From contig WNNJ02003356.1 in NCBI GenBank assembly GCA_012934845.2, positions 38,085 through 102,084 of the forward strand: DNA of 64,000 nucleotides, read 5' to 3'. The DNA is from Pomphorhynchus laevis (taxonomy: Eukaryota; Acanthocephala; Palaeacanthocephala; Echinorhynchida; Pomphorhynchidae). The position numbers and the translations under genes were made by a program. Shown in pieces: positions 1-13,300 of this stretch (positions within the stretch are counted from its first letter, which is position 1; the number at the start of each line of letters is the position of its first letter). The notes under the pieces are model-generated. The model was not told where the DNA came from and did not search any database. It saw only the letters and a program-made list of their open reading frames with translations.

Positions 1-30
1 TGACACTGCACGCTGCATTAATCCTATCGA

Positions 31-156
31 TAAGACAACAGCAGTACACCACATTTCAGTAGTGGTGGACCTCTCCAATTTATTTGTGAACCAAACATTA
101 CTCATTTCTATAAGCCAACAGCAGTACGCTACATTTTAGTATAGGTGGACCTCATC
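31..156 (+). repeat. Two copies of a 46-bp dispersed motif
   Basis: Positions 31-76 and 111-156 are diverged copies of one motif with the core CAACAGCAGTAC and the end GGTGGACCTC. A third, reverse-complement copy lies near 10118-10160 inside an intron. This looks like a short dispersed repeat; no coding potential is visible. Confidence 0.6.
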
Positions 157-221
157 AGCTACTAAGCCAATACCTACTTGTCACGTTTCGATCTTTTTAA
201 TGTTGGCTGACGATCACTCGA

Positions 222-981
222 ATCGTCTGCTTTATTGACAATTAGATTTTATGAAATACTTTCTACTTTAGTTTGCAAATTTAATTGAAATCATTTCTGA
301 TTTTAAATAAAATCAGCGTTGGTAGGGGAAGATGCTACCGTCAATTTAAAAACCTACCAATTTTTCCTTATGATTACTATTATCAAACTAGTCATCCCCA
401 ATGACTAGTTTAATAATAGTAATCCCCAATTTATTCTTAAATTTGTTCATATTCTATGATAACGTTTACAAATATAATTCGTACATTCAAATATAGTTTA
501 TTGTTCGAATTACAAGCATTCGAACATTACATTATAATTTCATTTTGTTTGCACAATAAGTTTATAAGTTGAATGAAATATGTTTTTTAATAGTGAGTCC
601 CATCGTCTGCTTTATTGACAATTAGATTTTATGAAATACTTTCTACTTTAGTTTGCAAATTTAATTGAAATCATTTCTGATTTTAAATAAAATCAGCGTT
701 GGTAGGGGAAGATGCTACCGTCAATTTAAAAACCTACCAATTTCTCTTTATGATTACTATTATCAAACTAGTCATCCCCAATGACTAGTTTAATAATAGT
801 AATCCCCAATTTATTCTTAAATTTGTTCATATTCTATGATAACGTTTACAAATATAATTCGTACATTCAAATATAGTTTATTGTTCGAATTACAAGCATT
901 CGAACATTACATTATAATTTCATTTTGTTTGCACAATAAGTTTATAAGTTGAATGAAATGTGTTTTTTAATAGTGAGTCCC
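222..981. repeat. Tandem duplication of a 380-bp unit with an internal hairpin
   Basis: Positions 222-601 and 602-981 are almost identical, differing at only a few bases, so the duplication is recent. Each unit has a 51-nt palindrome (373-423 and 753-803) with 23-bp arms around CCCCA, able to form a cruciform or RNA hairpin. It may be a foldback or MITE-like element. It lies in what is probably the intron upstream of the first visible exon of the BAZ1A-like gene. Confidence 0.85.
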
Positions 982-1180
982 ATCTATTTATACTAAATTT
1001 GAATTATTTAATTGATTGCCTCCTCTAAATCAACCCAATAATTGTGCAGGGAGATCTGCATGCTGAAGTGCTATGCAAATCTTTTTAATTTATTGAAAAC
1101 ATTTGTGATTTATTTAAATATAAGTTTTTTTATTCGTAAGTTTAGTATTTGAACTAATTTGATGCGTTTTTGTTGACTAG

Positions 1181-1348
1181 AGTTATCAAAGAACTGCAAG
1201 ACAGCACTGGAATTCAGACCACTCAAAGCAAATATTTTATTGCTAAACTTACTCGAGAATTAAGACCAGATCAGGTAGAAGCGCTACCTGAGAATATTCG
1301 AAAGAGAGTGAATGAGCGCTTGCAAATGATAGAAGAAAAACGAATGAT
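1181..1348 (+). CDS. BAZ1A-like exon 1 of those visible
   Basis: The acceptor is TTGACTAG and the donor GTAAGT. The reading frame [10 protein letters not shown]...[11 protein letters not shown] is charged and helical, as expected upstream of the DDT domain. It ends in phase 2 (ATG AT), completed by the T that starts the next exon. Confidence 0.75.
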
Positions 1349-4300
1349 GTAAGTATACTAGTTCATTTATTGTCGATTTGATTTTTATGTGAATCTAAAG
1401 TTACTTAAAAATATCAGACTGAAATGCGCGCTGGTTGTTGACAATCGTGAACGCGCCGTATCGTCTTTTGCGATTAATTTACACAGTTAATTATTAGTGT
1501 TTTACACCAATAATTATTTCGGTAACGAAAGGTGACATTCTTAATGTATACAAAATACATAAACTCCACTTTTTTATGTTAGCTATGCTATCTTTTCCGT
1601 TGCTTTGAAGTATTTAATTTTGCTTTTATGTTGTTAAGCACAATGATTTGAAAATCTTAAATAATTTGAAATGATTAAACAATAACGAATAACAACATTA
1701 AACAATAACAATATTCTAAATATTTAGATATGTTTTAATATTGAGACCTGCTTGTCTTCATATAATGATCATATGAAGAACAATAATCATATGATTATTG
1801 CTTTATAATTAGTTATAAAGCAATTGTCTTTTTCATAGACTAGATGCTTGTTTGTCTTTTATTTATAAAATGTTATTAAGGCTATGCATTTTTAATTTTT
1901 AGTGCGACATTGTCCGTTGAAGAAAAACGATCTTACGTGTCCGATAAAATCAGAAAGAAAATGTTAGAGCTTCGTCTAGAAAATCAAGTTAGCACTGATT
2001 AGAAATATTAAGTTTTAATATTTAGTTCTTCTAGACTTATGAGGACACGGAGTTTTCTCGTGATTTCCCTATTCCAGAACCGGAACCTTTTCTACTGCCT
2101 GATTCTGTACCTAACGAATTCATTGGAGATATATTTTTTATTTGTGAATTCTTCGATTGCTTTTCCCCGATGCTCAATTTGGACGATAAGTTATCTTTAA
2201 ATTTTGGTAAGAACTTTAAACGAACCTAAAATATAAAATGTTTTGTCTCAATTTTAAAGAAAATAAATTCTATTATTTTTAATTAAATTTGATTTAAAAA
2301 TAATTATTCTTATATCACAATAGCTGAGCTTATCAATTATTTAATTTAGAACTTCGGAGCAGGACTAATTAAACTATTTTTCATATTTCGCGAGCTCTTA
2401 CTTTTTGATAAAAATCTAACGTTTTTAAGCTAACAGGAGCTGGCGAAATATATAAATAACTGAGTATTTTATAGATTCTGCTTCAAAAATATATTCTTAT
2501 ATATCGTTAGCTTTAAAATAGTTGCGCTTCGTCAATTCATCTATCTAATGGAAATCGGTTGGTAATTTTAGTATACTGGTCTTTTAGTTATACTGGTCTC
2601 TAAGTATATTGGTCTTTTAGTATATTAATCTTTTAGTATATTGGTTTTTAAGTATATTGTACTTTTAGTATATTGATCTTTTAGTATATTGGTCTTTTAG
2701 TATATTTGTCTTTTATTCTATTGGTCTTTTATTCTATTGGTCTTTTAGTATATTGGACTTTTAGTATATTTGTCTTTTAGTATATTGGACTTTTAGTATA
2801 TTTGTCTTTTAGTATATTGGTCTTTAAGAATATTGGTCTTTTAGTATATTGGTCTTTTAGTATATTGGTCTTTTAGCTATACTGGTCTTAAAGTATATTG
2901 GACTTTTAGTATATTTGTCTTTTAGTATATTGGACTTTTAGTATATTTGTCTTTTAGTATATTGGTCTTTTAGTATATTGGTCTTTTAGTTATACTCGTC
3001 TTAAAGTATATTGGTCTTTTAGTATATTGGTCTTTTAGTATATTGGACTTTTAGTATATTGGTCTTTAAGAATATTGGTCTTTTAGTATATTGGTTTTTT
3101 AGTTATACTGGTCTCTAAGTATATTGGTCTTTTATTCTATTGGTCTTTTAGTATATTGGACTTTTAGTATATTGGTCTTTAAGAATATTGGTCTTTTAGT
3201 ATATTGGTCTTTTAGTATATTGGTCTTTAAGAATATTGGTCTTTTAGTATATTGGTGTTTTAGTTATACTGGTCTCTAAGTATATTGGACTTTTAGTATA
3301 TTTGTCTTTTAGTATATTGGTTTTTTAGTATATTGGTCTTTAAGAATATTGGTCTTTTAGTATATTGGTTTTTTAGTATATTGGTCTTTTAGTATATTTG
3401 TCTTTTAGTATATTGGTCTTTAAGAATATTGGTATTTTAGTATATTGGTCTTTAAGAATATTGGTCTTTTAGTATATTGGTCTTTTAGTATATTGGTCTT
3501 TAAGAATATTGGTCTTTAAGAATATTGGTCTTTTAGTATATTGGTTTTTTAGTTATACTGGTCTCTAAGTATATTGGTCTTTTATTCTATTGGTCTTTTA
3601 GTATATTGGACTTTTAGTATATTGGTCTTTAAGAATATTGGTCTTTTAGTATATTGGTCTTTTAGTATATTGGTCTTTTAGTATATTTGTCTTTTAGTAT
3701 ATTGGTCTTTAAGAATATTGGTCTTTTAGTATATTGGTCTTTTATTCTATTGGTCTTTTAGTATATTGGTCTTTTAGTATATTGGTTTTTTATTTTTTGG
3801 TCTTTTAATCTTTTGGTCTTTTATTATATTTGTCTTTTATTCTATTGGTCTTTTATTCTATTTGTCTTTTATTCTATTGGTCTTTTATTCTATTGGTCTT
3901 TTAGTATATTGGTCTTTCATTTAATACAGTTGTGATATTTTAATAAAAATTGATGTATATAAGACATTAATATACTGGTATGGGTTCAATATAAAATATT
4001 GATATTTTAATGGAGTTAACAGTTTATGCTACATTAGCCATTTTAAATGTTGAGTTGCAAATCTAATTGCAAATGTATTATTGAAATAAAGTTTTAATTT
4101 ATAATAACTTTTGAAAAATCTTTTTTAAGAGTTATTACGTTATTATTTTGTTTTGCTTAATAAGTAAAAAATTTGTGTAATTGTATAATTACAATTCAAT
4201 CGATTCAATATAATATAATTAATAATTCGTTCGAACAAAATTTGTTTATAGTACTTTTGTTTAATAAGTAAATTATAATTATTTAGATTGTTTTAGATCA

Positions 4301-7300
4301 AAGTTAAAATTTTTACATATTGTATGGTTTTATCCATACAACTGGTAAGACGGCAATGCCCAAGACTGAAGTTTTACCAATTTTAAGTAGGATAACTAAA
4401 TGCTCATAGATTTTTATGTTTGGCTTTAATAAACACTAATTTATAAATTATATTTATAAATAAAAAACTTGTTTGTTTTTATATTTGGCTACAATTTATT
4501 TAAATTTGAACAAATTGTATGCTCTGTTCATGATGGCTATAAAACTTTAAATTTAAAAATCGTTTCACTGAATATAAATAAATTTAATAAAGTTAATTTA
4601 ATGGCATTTTTTATAGTTTAAATCGATATTTTATTTCAATTTTTCTCACGTAATTAAGTTTAAATTTGAAAATTAAATTATATTAGAATGGACAAATTGA
4701 ACTAAATTAAAATGAACAAAAAAAATAAATTAAATAAATTAAATAAATAAAAAATAAATTAATAAAATTAATAAAATAAATTAAAATGAAAAATAAATTA
4801 AATTGAACTTCTGCTTCATTTATCAGTTTTACTTAAAACTAATATATTTACATATTGAGCTATTGACTCCTGTAATTTTGTAAAAATTCAACTCTGTTTG
4901 TATGACTGGCTATTTTTTATTTTTAAAAAAGAACATTATTAGAAATAGTCGTAATATGTTAAACATTTTCCTTTTAAAATTTGTTAATATACAAAATATT
5001 ACCTTGTAAATTGACATGTTGTCTCTTGAATTTATTTAATTTGGAAGCAAGACTAAGTTTATTTTATTTTATGTTTTTTTAGATATTAGAGTGTTCTAGA
5101 TCTTCATATTTATTATTAATTTAATTTTCATATAATGAAAATAAAATAGTATAATTGTAAAATTTTCAATTTTATGTTTTACAACTTTTTGCTTTCATTT
5201 TATTCAAATTTTCAATGGCACAAAATTAAATGAAATTAAAAATTAATTTGTTATTGAAATTTTGAAAACGAAATTTTTATTTATGAAATAACCTAAAATC
5301 AAATTCTCTGGATTCCTAAAAATCTTATACTCTCTTGAGTTTAAATTTAATAATTTCAACAGGAAGAATGCCAATAGACATCTTATTATTTAACTTTGTT
5401 TTATCTTAAAATTTATTGGATAAGATATTTCTAATAATGACTTTTATCTGAATATTGAAAATAACTAGTTATGTACCTTCAGACTTTTAAAAAGAATCTA
5501 TTAATTTGATTAATTAATTGAATCTATAATGTAGATTTATATTTTTTTGTCTAAATTTGGTTTTTGTTGTTTTGATTTGTGTCATTTGATAATTTAATAT
5601 TGTACTATAAAGGGTGTATGGTATAAAATACCTAACGGATTAGTATTTCGCCATTTAGAAACGGTATGCCAGTGGTTGACGACTTCTGAATCTTCTACAC
5701 GGCTAGCTGAATTGATTACACCGTTAGTCCGAATCTTACTTATTGATGACATTTTTAAGGTAATATTGAAATAAAGCAATCGATTTAAAACATGATTTTT
5801 TAATTTAAGGACATTACATTGTACAATATTAAATTACCGCGTATTCCAATTTGTACATTTTCTGCCCCCGAGTTTGCACGTATTTGCTTAAAAATAGGCC
5901 GTCTTGATGAAGATGACGTATATAAAGATTCAGAGGTAAGTTATAATTGACAGCATTAATCATTTTATCTTCCTGTTTACAGATTTAATAGCAAAGAGCA
6001 ATTATTTCGAATTTGCTCTTCAGCACCACCATAAATATATTATTTTTGTGTAAAGTTTTAATTTTTTTTAATTTGTTTAACTAGCATAATTGAAAAATAG
6101 CATAATTTTTAAAAACAAGTATACAGTATTTATAATACAATTAGGCACAGAACACTTTCAGTTTACCTGATGCTTTAGTGAAAATAATAAAAATGTTTGC
6201 ATTCAGTTTGTTCTCGTTCGCGTATTTTTAAATCAAAACAAAACTTTGTGTTCTGTATTGTGTACAGTGAATATACGGATTTCAGTTATGATAAGTTGCT
6301 TAATTGAAATTCGTTTATCTTCTAATCCGCCCGTATACGTGATAATGGAATTTTGTATTAAGTTATAAATATAATATTTTAATATTATTAATATATTATT
6401 TATTATAAATTATAAATATAATATTTTATATTTATTTATTTTATTTTTATTTTTACATTGCATTGTTTACAGATACTTATATCTGCAGATATAGCTAGAG
6501 CGTCAAAGATAGCTCGAATGCCAAAGATAGCTTAATTTCTTTATGAATTAAGTTGTAAAATAATTATTTTAAATTTTATAATATTAAATTTTATATTAAA
6601 TATTATTAGAATAATTTTTATCGACAATAATATTTTAAAATAATTAATGAATTAATATTTAATTTACTATTTAACAAATATAATTTTTAAATAATGATAT
6701 ATAATGTTGTTGTATAAAATATAATTAAAAATTATCTTTAATATAAATTTGTTTTTAAAATTAATATAAAATTAATGAGAAATTTTGTATAAAATTGTTC
6801 GTATTTTATCTAAAGAGATAGAAATGTCATTAATAAATAAAATATATTAACAATATAATTATTAATAATAAATTTATGTTTATATTTTGTAATAAACTGA
6901 ATGCTTGTTACATAAACATTCTAAGAAAATATTGCAAGGTATTTAAAATATCTACTTATTTCTTATAGTTTTATGAATTTACATGAACAAAGAAATTAAT
7001 TTTATTCCAAAAATTACAATATTTCGATAGCTCCTGATATCATCTTTAGGAAAATTACAAGCTGGATATTATTTAATTTTTTCGTTCTTGTATATTTATA
7101 AAACAACAAGAACAAAGAAGTGGACATTATTGAAAGTTTGTTACTTCCTTCAAGACCAAACAATAATTTTTGATTTATAATTAGATTTTAATGATTGAAA
7201 TAATCTTTCATATTTTGTCAATTATTATATTTTGAGGTTGCATAATGCATAACATTTAATAAATATTTGTAAGTTCTGAAAATTTAAAACATTTAATTAT

Positions 7301-10300
7301 AAAGCAAGCTGGATATTATTTAATTTTTTTCGTTCTTGTATATTTATAAAACAACAAGAACAAATAAGTGGACATTATTGAAAGTTTGTTACTTCCTTCA
7401 AGACCAAACAATAATTTTTGATTTATAATTAGATTTTAATGATTGAAATAATCTTTCATATTTTGTCAATTATTATATTTTGAGGTTGCATAATGCATAA
7501 CATTTAATAAATATTTGTAAGTTCTGAAAATTTAAAACATTTAATTATAAAGCAAGCTGGATATTATTTAATTTTTTTCGTTCTTGTATATTTATAAAAC
7601 AACAAGAACAAATAAGTGGACATTATTGAAAGTTTGTTACTTCCTTCAAGACCAAACAATAATTTTTGATTTATAATTAGATTTTAATGATTGAAATAAT
7701 CTTTCATATTTTGTCAATTATTATATTTTGAGGTTGCATAATGCATAACATTTAATAAATATTTGTAAGTTCTGAAAATTTAAAACATTTAATTATAAAG
7801 CAAGCTGGATATTATTTAATTTTTTTCGTTCTTGTATATTTATAAAACAACAAGAACAAATAAGTGGACATTATTGAAAGTTTGTTACTTCCTTCAAGAC
7901 CAAACAATAATTTTTGATTTATAATTAGATTTTAATGATTGAAATAATCTTTCATATTTTGTCAATTATTATATTTTGAGGTTGCATAATGCATAACATT
8001 TAATAAATATTTGTAAGTTCTGAAAATTTAAAACATTTAATTATAAAGCAAGCTGGATATTATTTAATTTTTTTCGTTCTTGTATATTTATAAAACAACA
8101 AGAACAAATAAGTGGACATTTAATTTTATTTTTCTCGATGTATAAAATAAAATTAAAGTACATTTTTTATCGAAGTAATCTTAAATGATATTTCAATGTT
8201 CATTCAAATTTATATAGAAAATCAGGCATAAATTAAATAATCATAAATATTTGTTTTATTTAAGTACAAACTAATAAAATTAAATTATACAAATTAATTA
8301 TTCAAAATTATTATAGTCAGAAATTATATTCTTCTGTGGATCTGCCGGCGATCGTCTCCCTGATGCATGCCCCGTTACCCCTCTGAATGGCTGCGCTGAT
8401 CCTCTGTAGCAGGAATTTCCCCGAGCGTAGGTAGTTGGTCGCTCGCTGGATTTTCCTTCCGAGTGATATTAAGAATATTTCCAGGAATTCGAAGGAATCG
8501 CGGTGATTCGACAGCTATAGGTACAAAAACCGTGAACGCGGGATTCAGGTCGCTGTACTTTGTACGCTTTCTTCACTCGGCGTCCGATGCCGAGGTGCCT
8601 GCACCTAGTAATGAACGGGCCAAATAAGAGGATGCCAGTATGTTCACACATGTGCAATCCCATGCGAGTAGCCTCCCACATTCCCAGGGCACAAGAGTAG
8701 CGCCGTCTGACCGTTACCATCCTTACGCAGCATTCCAGTTGACTCCAGTGTACTCTGACAACCGGTAACAGCGAGTGACGCTTCGATTATGGCATTCATC
8801 TGTGCGTGCCGAAAATGTCGTTCAGTCGACTTATGGCAGTCCAATCCGTGCCGTCAAAAAAAATTAATTTTAAATTTTATTTTAAATATAAAATTAAATT
8901 GGATTATTATCTAAATAATTGAATAATAATATTGATTTATTATTGAATAAATCATTTAATTTATTAATAATCTAATAATTAATATTTAATAATATATAAT
9001 ATATTTAATATTTAGATTATTTTTCATTAATCTTATATCTTATATACGATTATTATTTATATCTAATTTTTAGATTATTGTTAGATTATTTTTTATTAAT
9101 CTTATATCTTATATACGATTATTATTAATATCTAATTTTTAGATTATTGAGCTGGTTCAACTTCTGACTGTCAAGGACTTCCATGAATTGTCTACCAAGC
9201 AGCAATTTCGAGTACTATTTGCTTTGTGCCATTTACTATTGGATACCAATTCAGTTGTGGAGCAGATTAATAAGTATAATGAAGATATTAAGCGCTTGAG
9301 GTATGTAACTTACATTCTATCGAATATATATATTCCGTTAAGCAAAAATTTTTAAACATCAATAGCCCATCAAACAGATGAAATGGATTTGTAGTAATAA
9401 TTCCAATATTATACTTTGCATGAATTATGTTCAAAATTGAAAAGTTAAATTAAAAATTTAAGTTTTTATTTCGCTAGAAGATGATAGTTGTCGTATTGCC
9501 TGCTAATCCGATAACAGAAATTTAAATATAAAATAGTTTTACGAAATGTTAAACGCTACAAAAGAACTCTACTTTAAAGATGAAAGATTGTGATTTTTAA
9601 AGCTTACGCTTTTTAATTTGCAAAATTAATTTTGTTAATATACACGTTCATGATTTTATTGCTCATTTCATTTAATTGTTCATTACCAATTTTTGTTTCA
9701 AAATTTTTTATTGTTCAATAAATTTTATTATTACATTCGTTCGATTTCTAAACGTTTGTTTTAGTGTTGGGAATAAAATTAATTATTCCTTTATATATTC
9801 GTTAATGCGCTACAATATTGTGTATTTGAATACAGTCGCGTACCGCCTTTCATACCAGGGCCTGTCAAAATTATTTAAATATAAAAATATCTATTAAAAT
9901 TATTTCAATAAGAACAAACAATAAGTATACTATAACGACAAAAGTTTTCAGATCAATCTAATGATTTTTTATAATCCAATGTTACCGCTTAATGGAGAGC
10001 TTTCAAAAAAATAAAGATATTTATTCTTTAAAACTCTAAAGCAGCGATGAGTTGAATTCTCATCAACTAACAGGAGAAGGTCAGAAGACGTTAAATGTTG
10101 GTATCGTATTAGAAACTTTGAGAGTCCACCAATACAGAAATGTAGCGTACTGATGTTTGCTTACATTTGGATTTGGGGAAGTATAGAGTAGCGCCATCAA
10201 CTTCATAAGAGTGATGTACATAATATAAAATCTTATTTAGAAAGACATTTGCTTACAAGCTACAAAATAAATGACGAAACGTTCAAAGCCTGTTTTTAGT

Positions 10301-13300
10301 TTGCAAGCAAAAAACAACCACCAGTATGTACACATTGAAAAGAGCCGGTTCAGTTTATTTTGTAAAGCGAATGAAATGAACAATAGCAAAATATTTGTTG
10401 GTTCCTTCTCCGAGAAAATATATTTTTCTCGGATAAAGAGCCAACTAATGACTACATTCTTTCCGAATGCAATATTAAAGGAAATAGCAAAATAGATAGA
10501 AATTGTAACAACAAAAGCTGTTAAAATAGTGAATGGAAATATAAAATAGAGTAGACAAGCACTTGTTCGCTGAAGCAATTTGGATAAATCGAATGATTTT
10601 TGATAATCAGATATTTGATATGCCAGCATAAATACTATAACAACATAACAACATAAACTACAAAAAGACACAAGGGTAGGGAAACATAAATTGAAAAATC
10701 AAAGTGAAAACTTCAGCAAATTTGAATTGGATTTCAAATTTATCCAAAGTTTGTGTTCAAAATTACAAAATCGTCAACTCAAACTAATTTTGATAACTGC
10801 CTTTATAATTACTTTTAAAATGATCACAATCGGATATAATCAGATAATTTGATTGATCACAATCAATTTTCACTCTGATATATTTCATCTAAGAAGGTAG
10901 CGTTTGAAAATAAGTTGACTCCCTTTGAAAATTTCTAAATTCGTTTGAATGTAACTTTTTAAACATATCCACAAATTTAAACTGGATGATAAAAGCGAAT
11001 GATTTTGTTCTTAAAGAGATGCCAGTAAGAATTATTCAAATTGTTTTAGTAACAATTTTTAGAAACTCGTTTGAAATATTATATAATATTTATATCAACT
11101 TTTTTCGTGTTATTTAATCGAGACTTGAAAATTGCAAAATCGTTTACTCAAACTAGTTTCAAACTAGTTGTGTTCATAATTACTTTTATATGATCACAAT
11201 CGGATGTAATCAAATGATTGAACTTAAATTCAATAAATTTATTGTAAGCGATCATGTAAACACATTTCTAAAATAAAGGCAGTAATCATTTCAAGGAATA
11301 TTTTAAGAATTGAATATTTAATGAGTATTCTTTGTTTTTGAATTTTATTTTAATTTTATTAATTTAATTTTATTTTGAATTCGATTTTTTCACAGAGAAC
11401 AACTTGCCACATTAATAAATGAGCAATCCGTGTTTGGCCAAAACGGAACCAGAAATGCAGATTGCAAGGAAGATAATGAAAATCATAAAACTATTATGGA
11501 AAACATTAAAGAAAGTGAAGAACCAAAGCGTCATACAATACGTAAGCAATTTATAAAGGACACTATTTAATTTTTAGAGCTAACAATTTAGGAAAGCAAC
11601 TTTTAATTGAATTTTCAATTTTCTTTCTTAATATAAAAAATTGAATAAAAATCGGATGCAGTAAAATTTTAAATTCATTTAATTCTCTTTGTTTTTATTC
11701 GAATAATTGGGCTCTTTAATTTAGTTAAACTTGAACCCTATTTAATAAATGAAGGCCCATTATGATGGACAATAAAAGGCTTATTATTTATTCTTTCTTG
11801 ATTATGTAATTTCTATGATTAAGCGATTTAAATACTTAGAAATTAACTTCAAATAGCTAGGCATTTGTTTATGACAGAGTGTTTCCTCTAATTTTAATTA
11901 AAGAAAACTAAAATGGTATTTTGCTTCACAGTACATTGCCCTTTTATTGAAGTGATTGTAAACCGAATATTGTTGTATTTAAGTTGACGACTTTGTGATA
12001 AAGGAAGATGATTCAAAAACAACAAGTGAAAAGTTAACACAATCTCGCTTACGTCAAGATCAAATTCTTCAGGAAAAGTTGAAGAAGATGAAGTCGGTAA
12101 TTTTTAAATCTGGATTATATTATTTATTAAATTTAAGAACGAATCAAGATACTGAGGAATTGCGACGCCAAGTTGCTATTGAAAAAGTTGAAAACAAAAT
12201 TGCAGTACGTACAAATAGTTTTTAGACATTTGTATCTTTAGAAAGTATATATCGTTAGGAATATTATCTTTAGAAATAAGATATAATATAAATATTATAA
12301 ATAATATATATTATTTATAATATATTTTGTTTATTTTATAAACAAAATAAATTACTGTTATTAAAATATAAAATATAGTATATTATAATAGTATTATTAT
12401 ATTTTATGTCCAGAAGTATCCGGATAAAAATAATATTATTTTATTATGATTATCTTGTTATAATAATTATTTGAACATTATATTTGAATATACTTATAGA
12501 GATATTATATATAATAATATATAACATTACATATTATTAATATTTATATATTAAATATTTAATATTTTTAAATACTGATAAATAAATCTGATAAATACTG
12601 ATAAATAGAGGTTATGATAATCTTGTTATAATAACTATTTGAACGATATATATGAATATACTTATAGAGATAAATATTATATATATTCGAATATATATAA
12701 TCGAATATACTATATATATTCGATTTTCATTGAATGTTTCCTTAACAAATTGAAAATGTTGTTTATGGAAATCCTTTAATAACCTTTTGGGTAGAAACAA
12801 ATCCGTCACGTCTATCTCTGTCTCTTCCAACGAATTCGCATCTCATTTGCAACGCAAAATAGATCAAACTTTGACCTCAATCCACGTACCATCATTTTCT
12901 AGTTTCTCTTATCCTAGCCTTATATCATACTGAACTGTTTCACTTTTCACTTTTATCTATCAAGAGCGTATCTGATGCCCTAGCACGATTACCCAATTCA
13001 ACCTCTCTTCTCGATCCTGTTCCAACATACATTCTAAAGTTACTAAGTGACACCATCAGCCCTTATCTCACAAGTGTCTTCAATATGTCTATCCATTGAT
13101 CACACTACCCTTCGTTGTTCAAACATGCCGTAGTTCGCCTATTATTAAAGAAGCATCATCTTGATCCCAGTTCCGCCTCCTATAGACCAATATCAAACCC
13201 TCCGACCATCTCAAAACTTTTCGAGCGTCTCATCTTCAGACAGGTAAGCAACTACATATCATCAAATTCTATGTTTCTACCTTTTCAATCAGCATATCGA

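Noticed and set aside
1050..1105. Possible extra exon (acceptor TTGTGCAG followed by GGAGATCTGCATG)
   Set aside because: No acceptable donor in phase and no similarity to the BAZ1A region expected here.
2570..3914. CRISPR-like array
   Set aside because: Units are contiguous with no spacers, in animal DNA; it is a minisatellite.
5611..5643. Earlier acceptor for exon 4 (CTATAAAG)
   Set aside because: Joining there puts a TAA in frame with exon 3.
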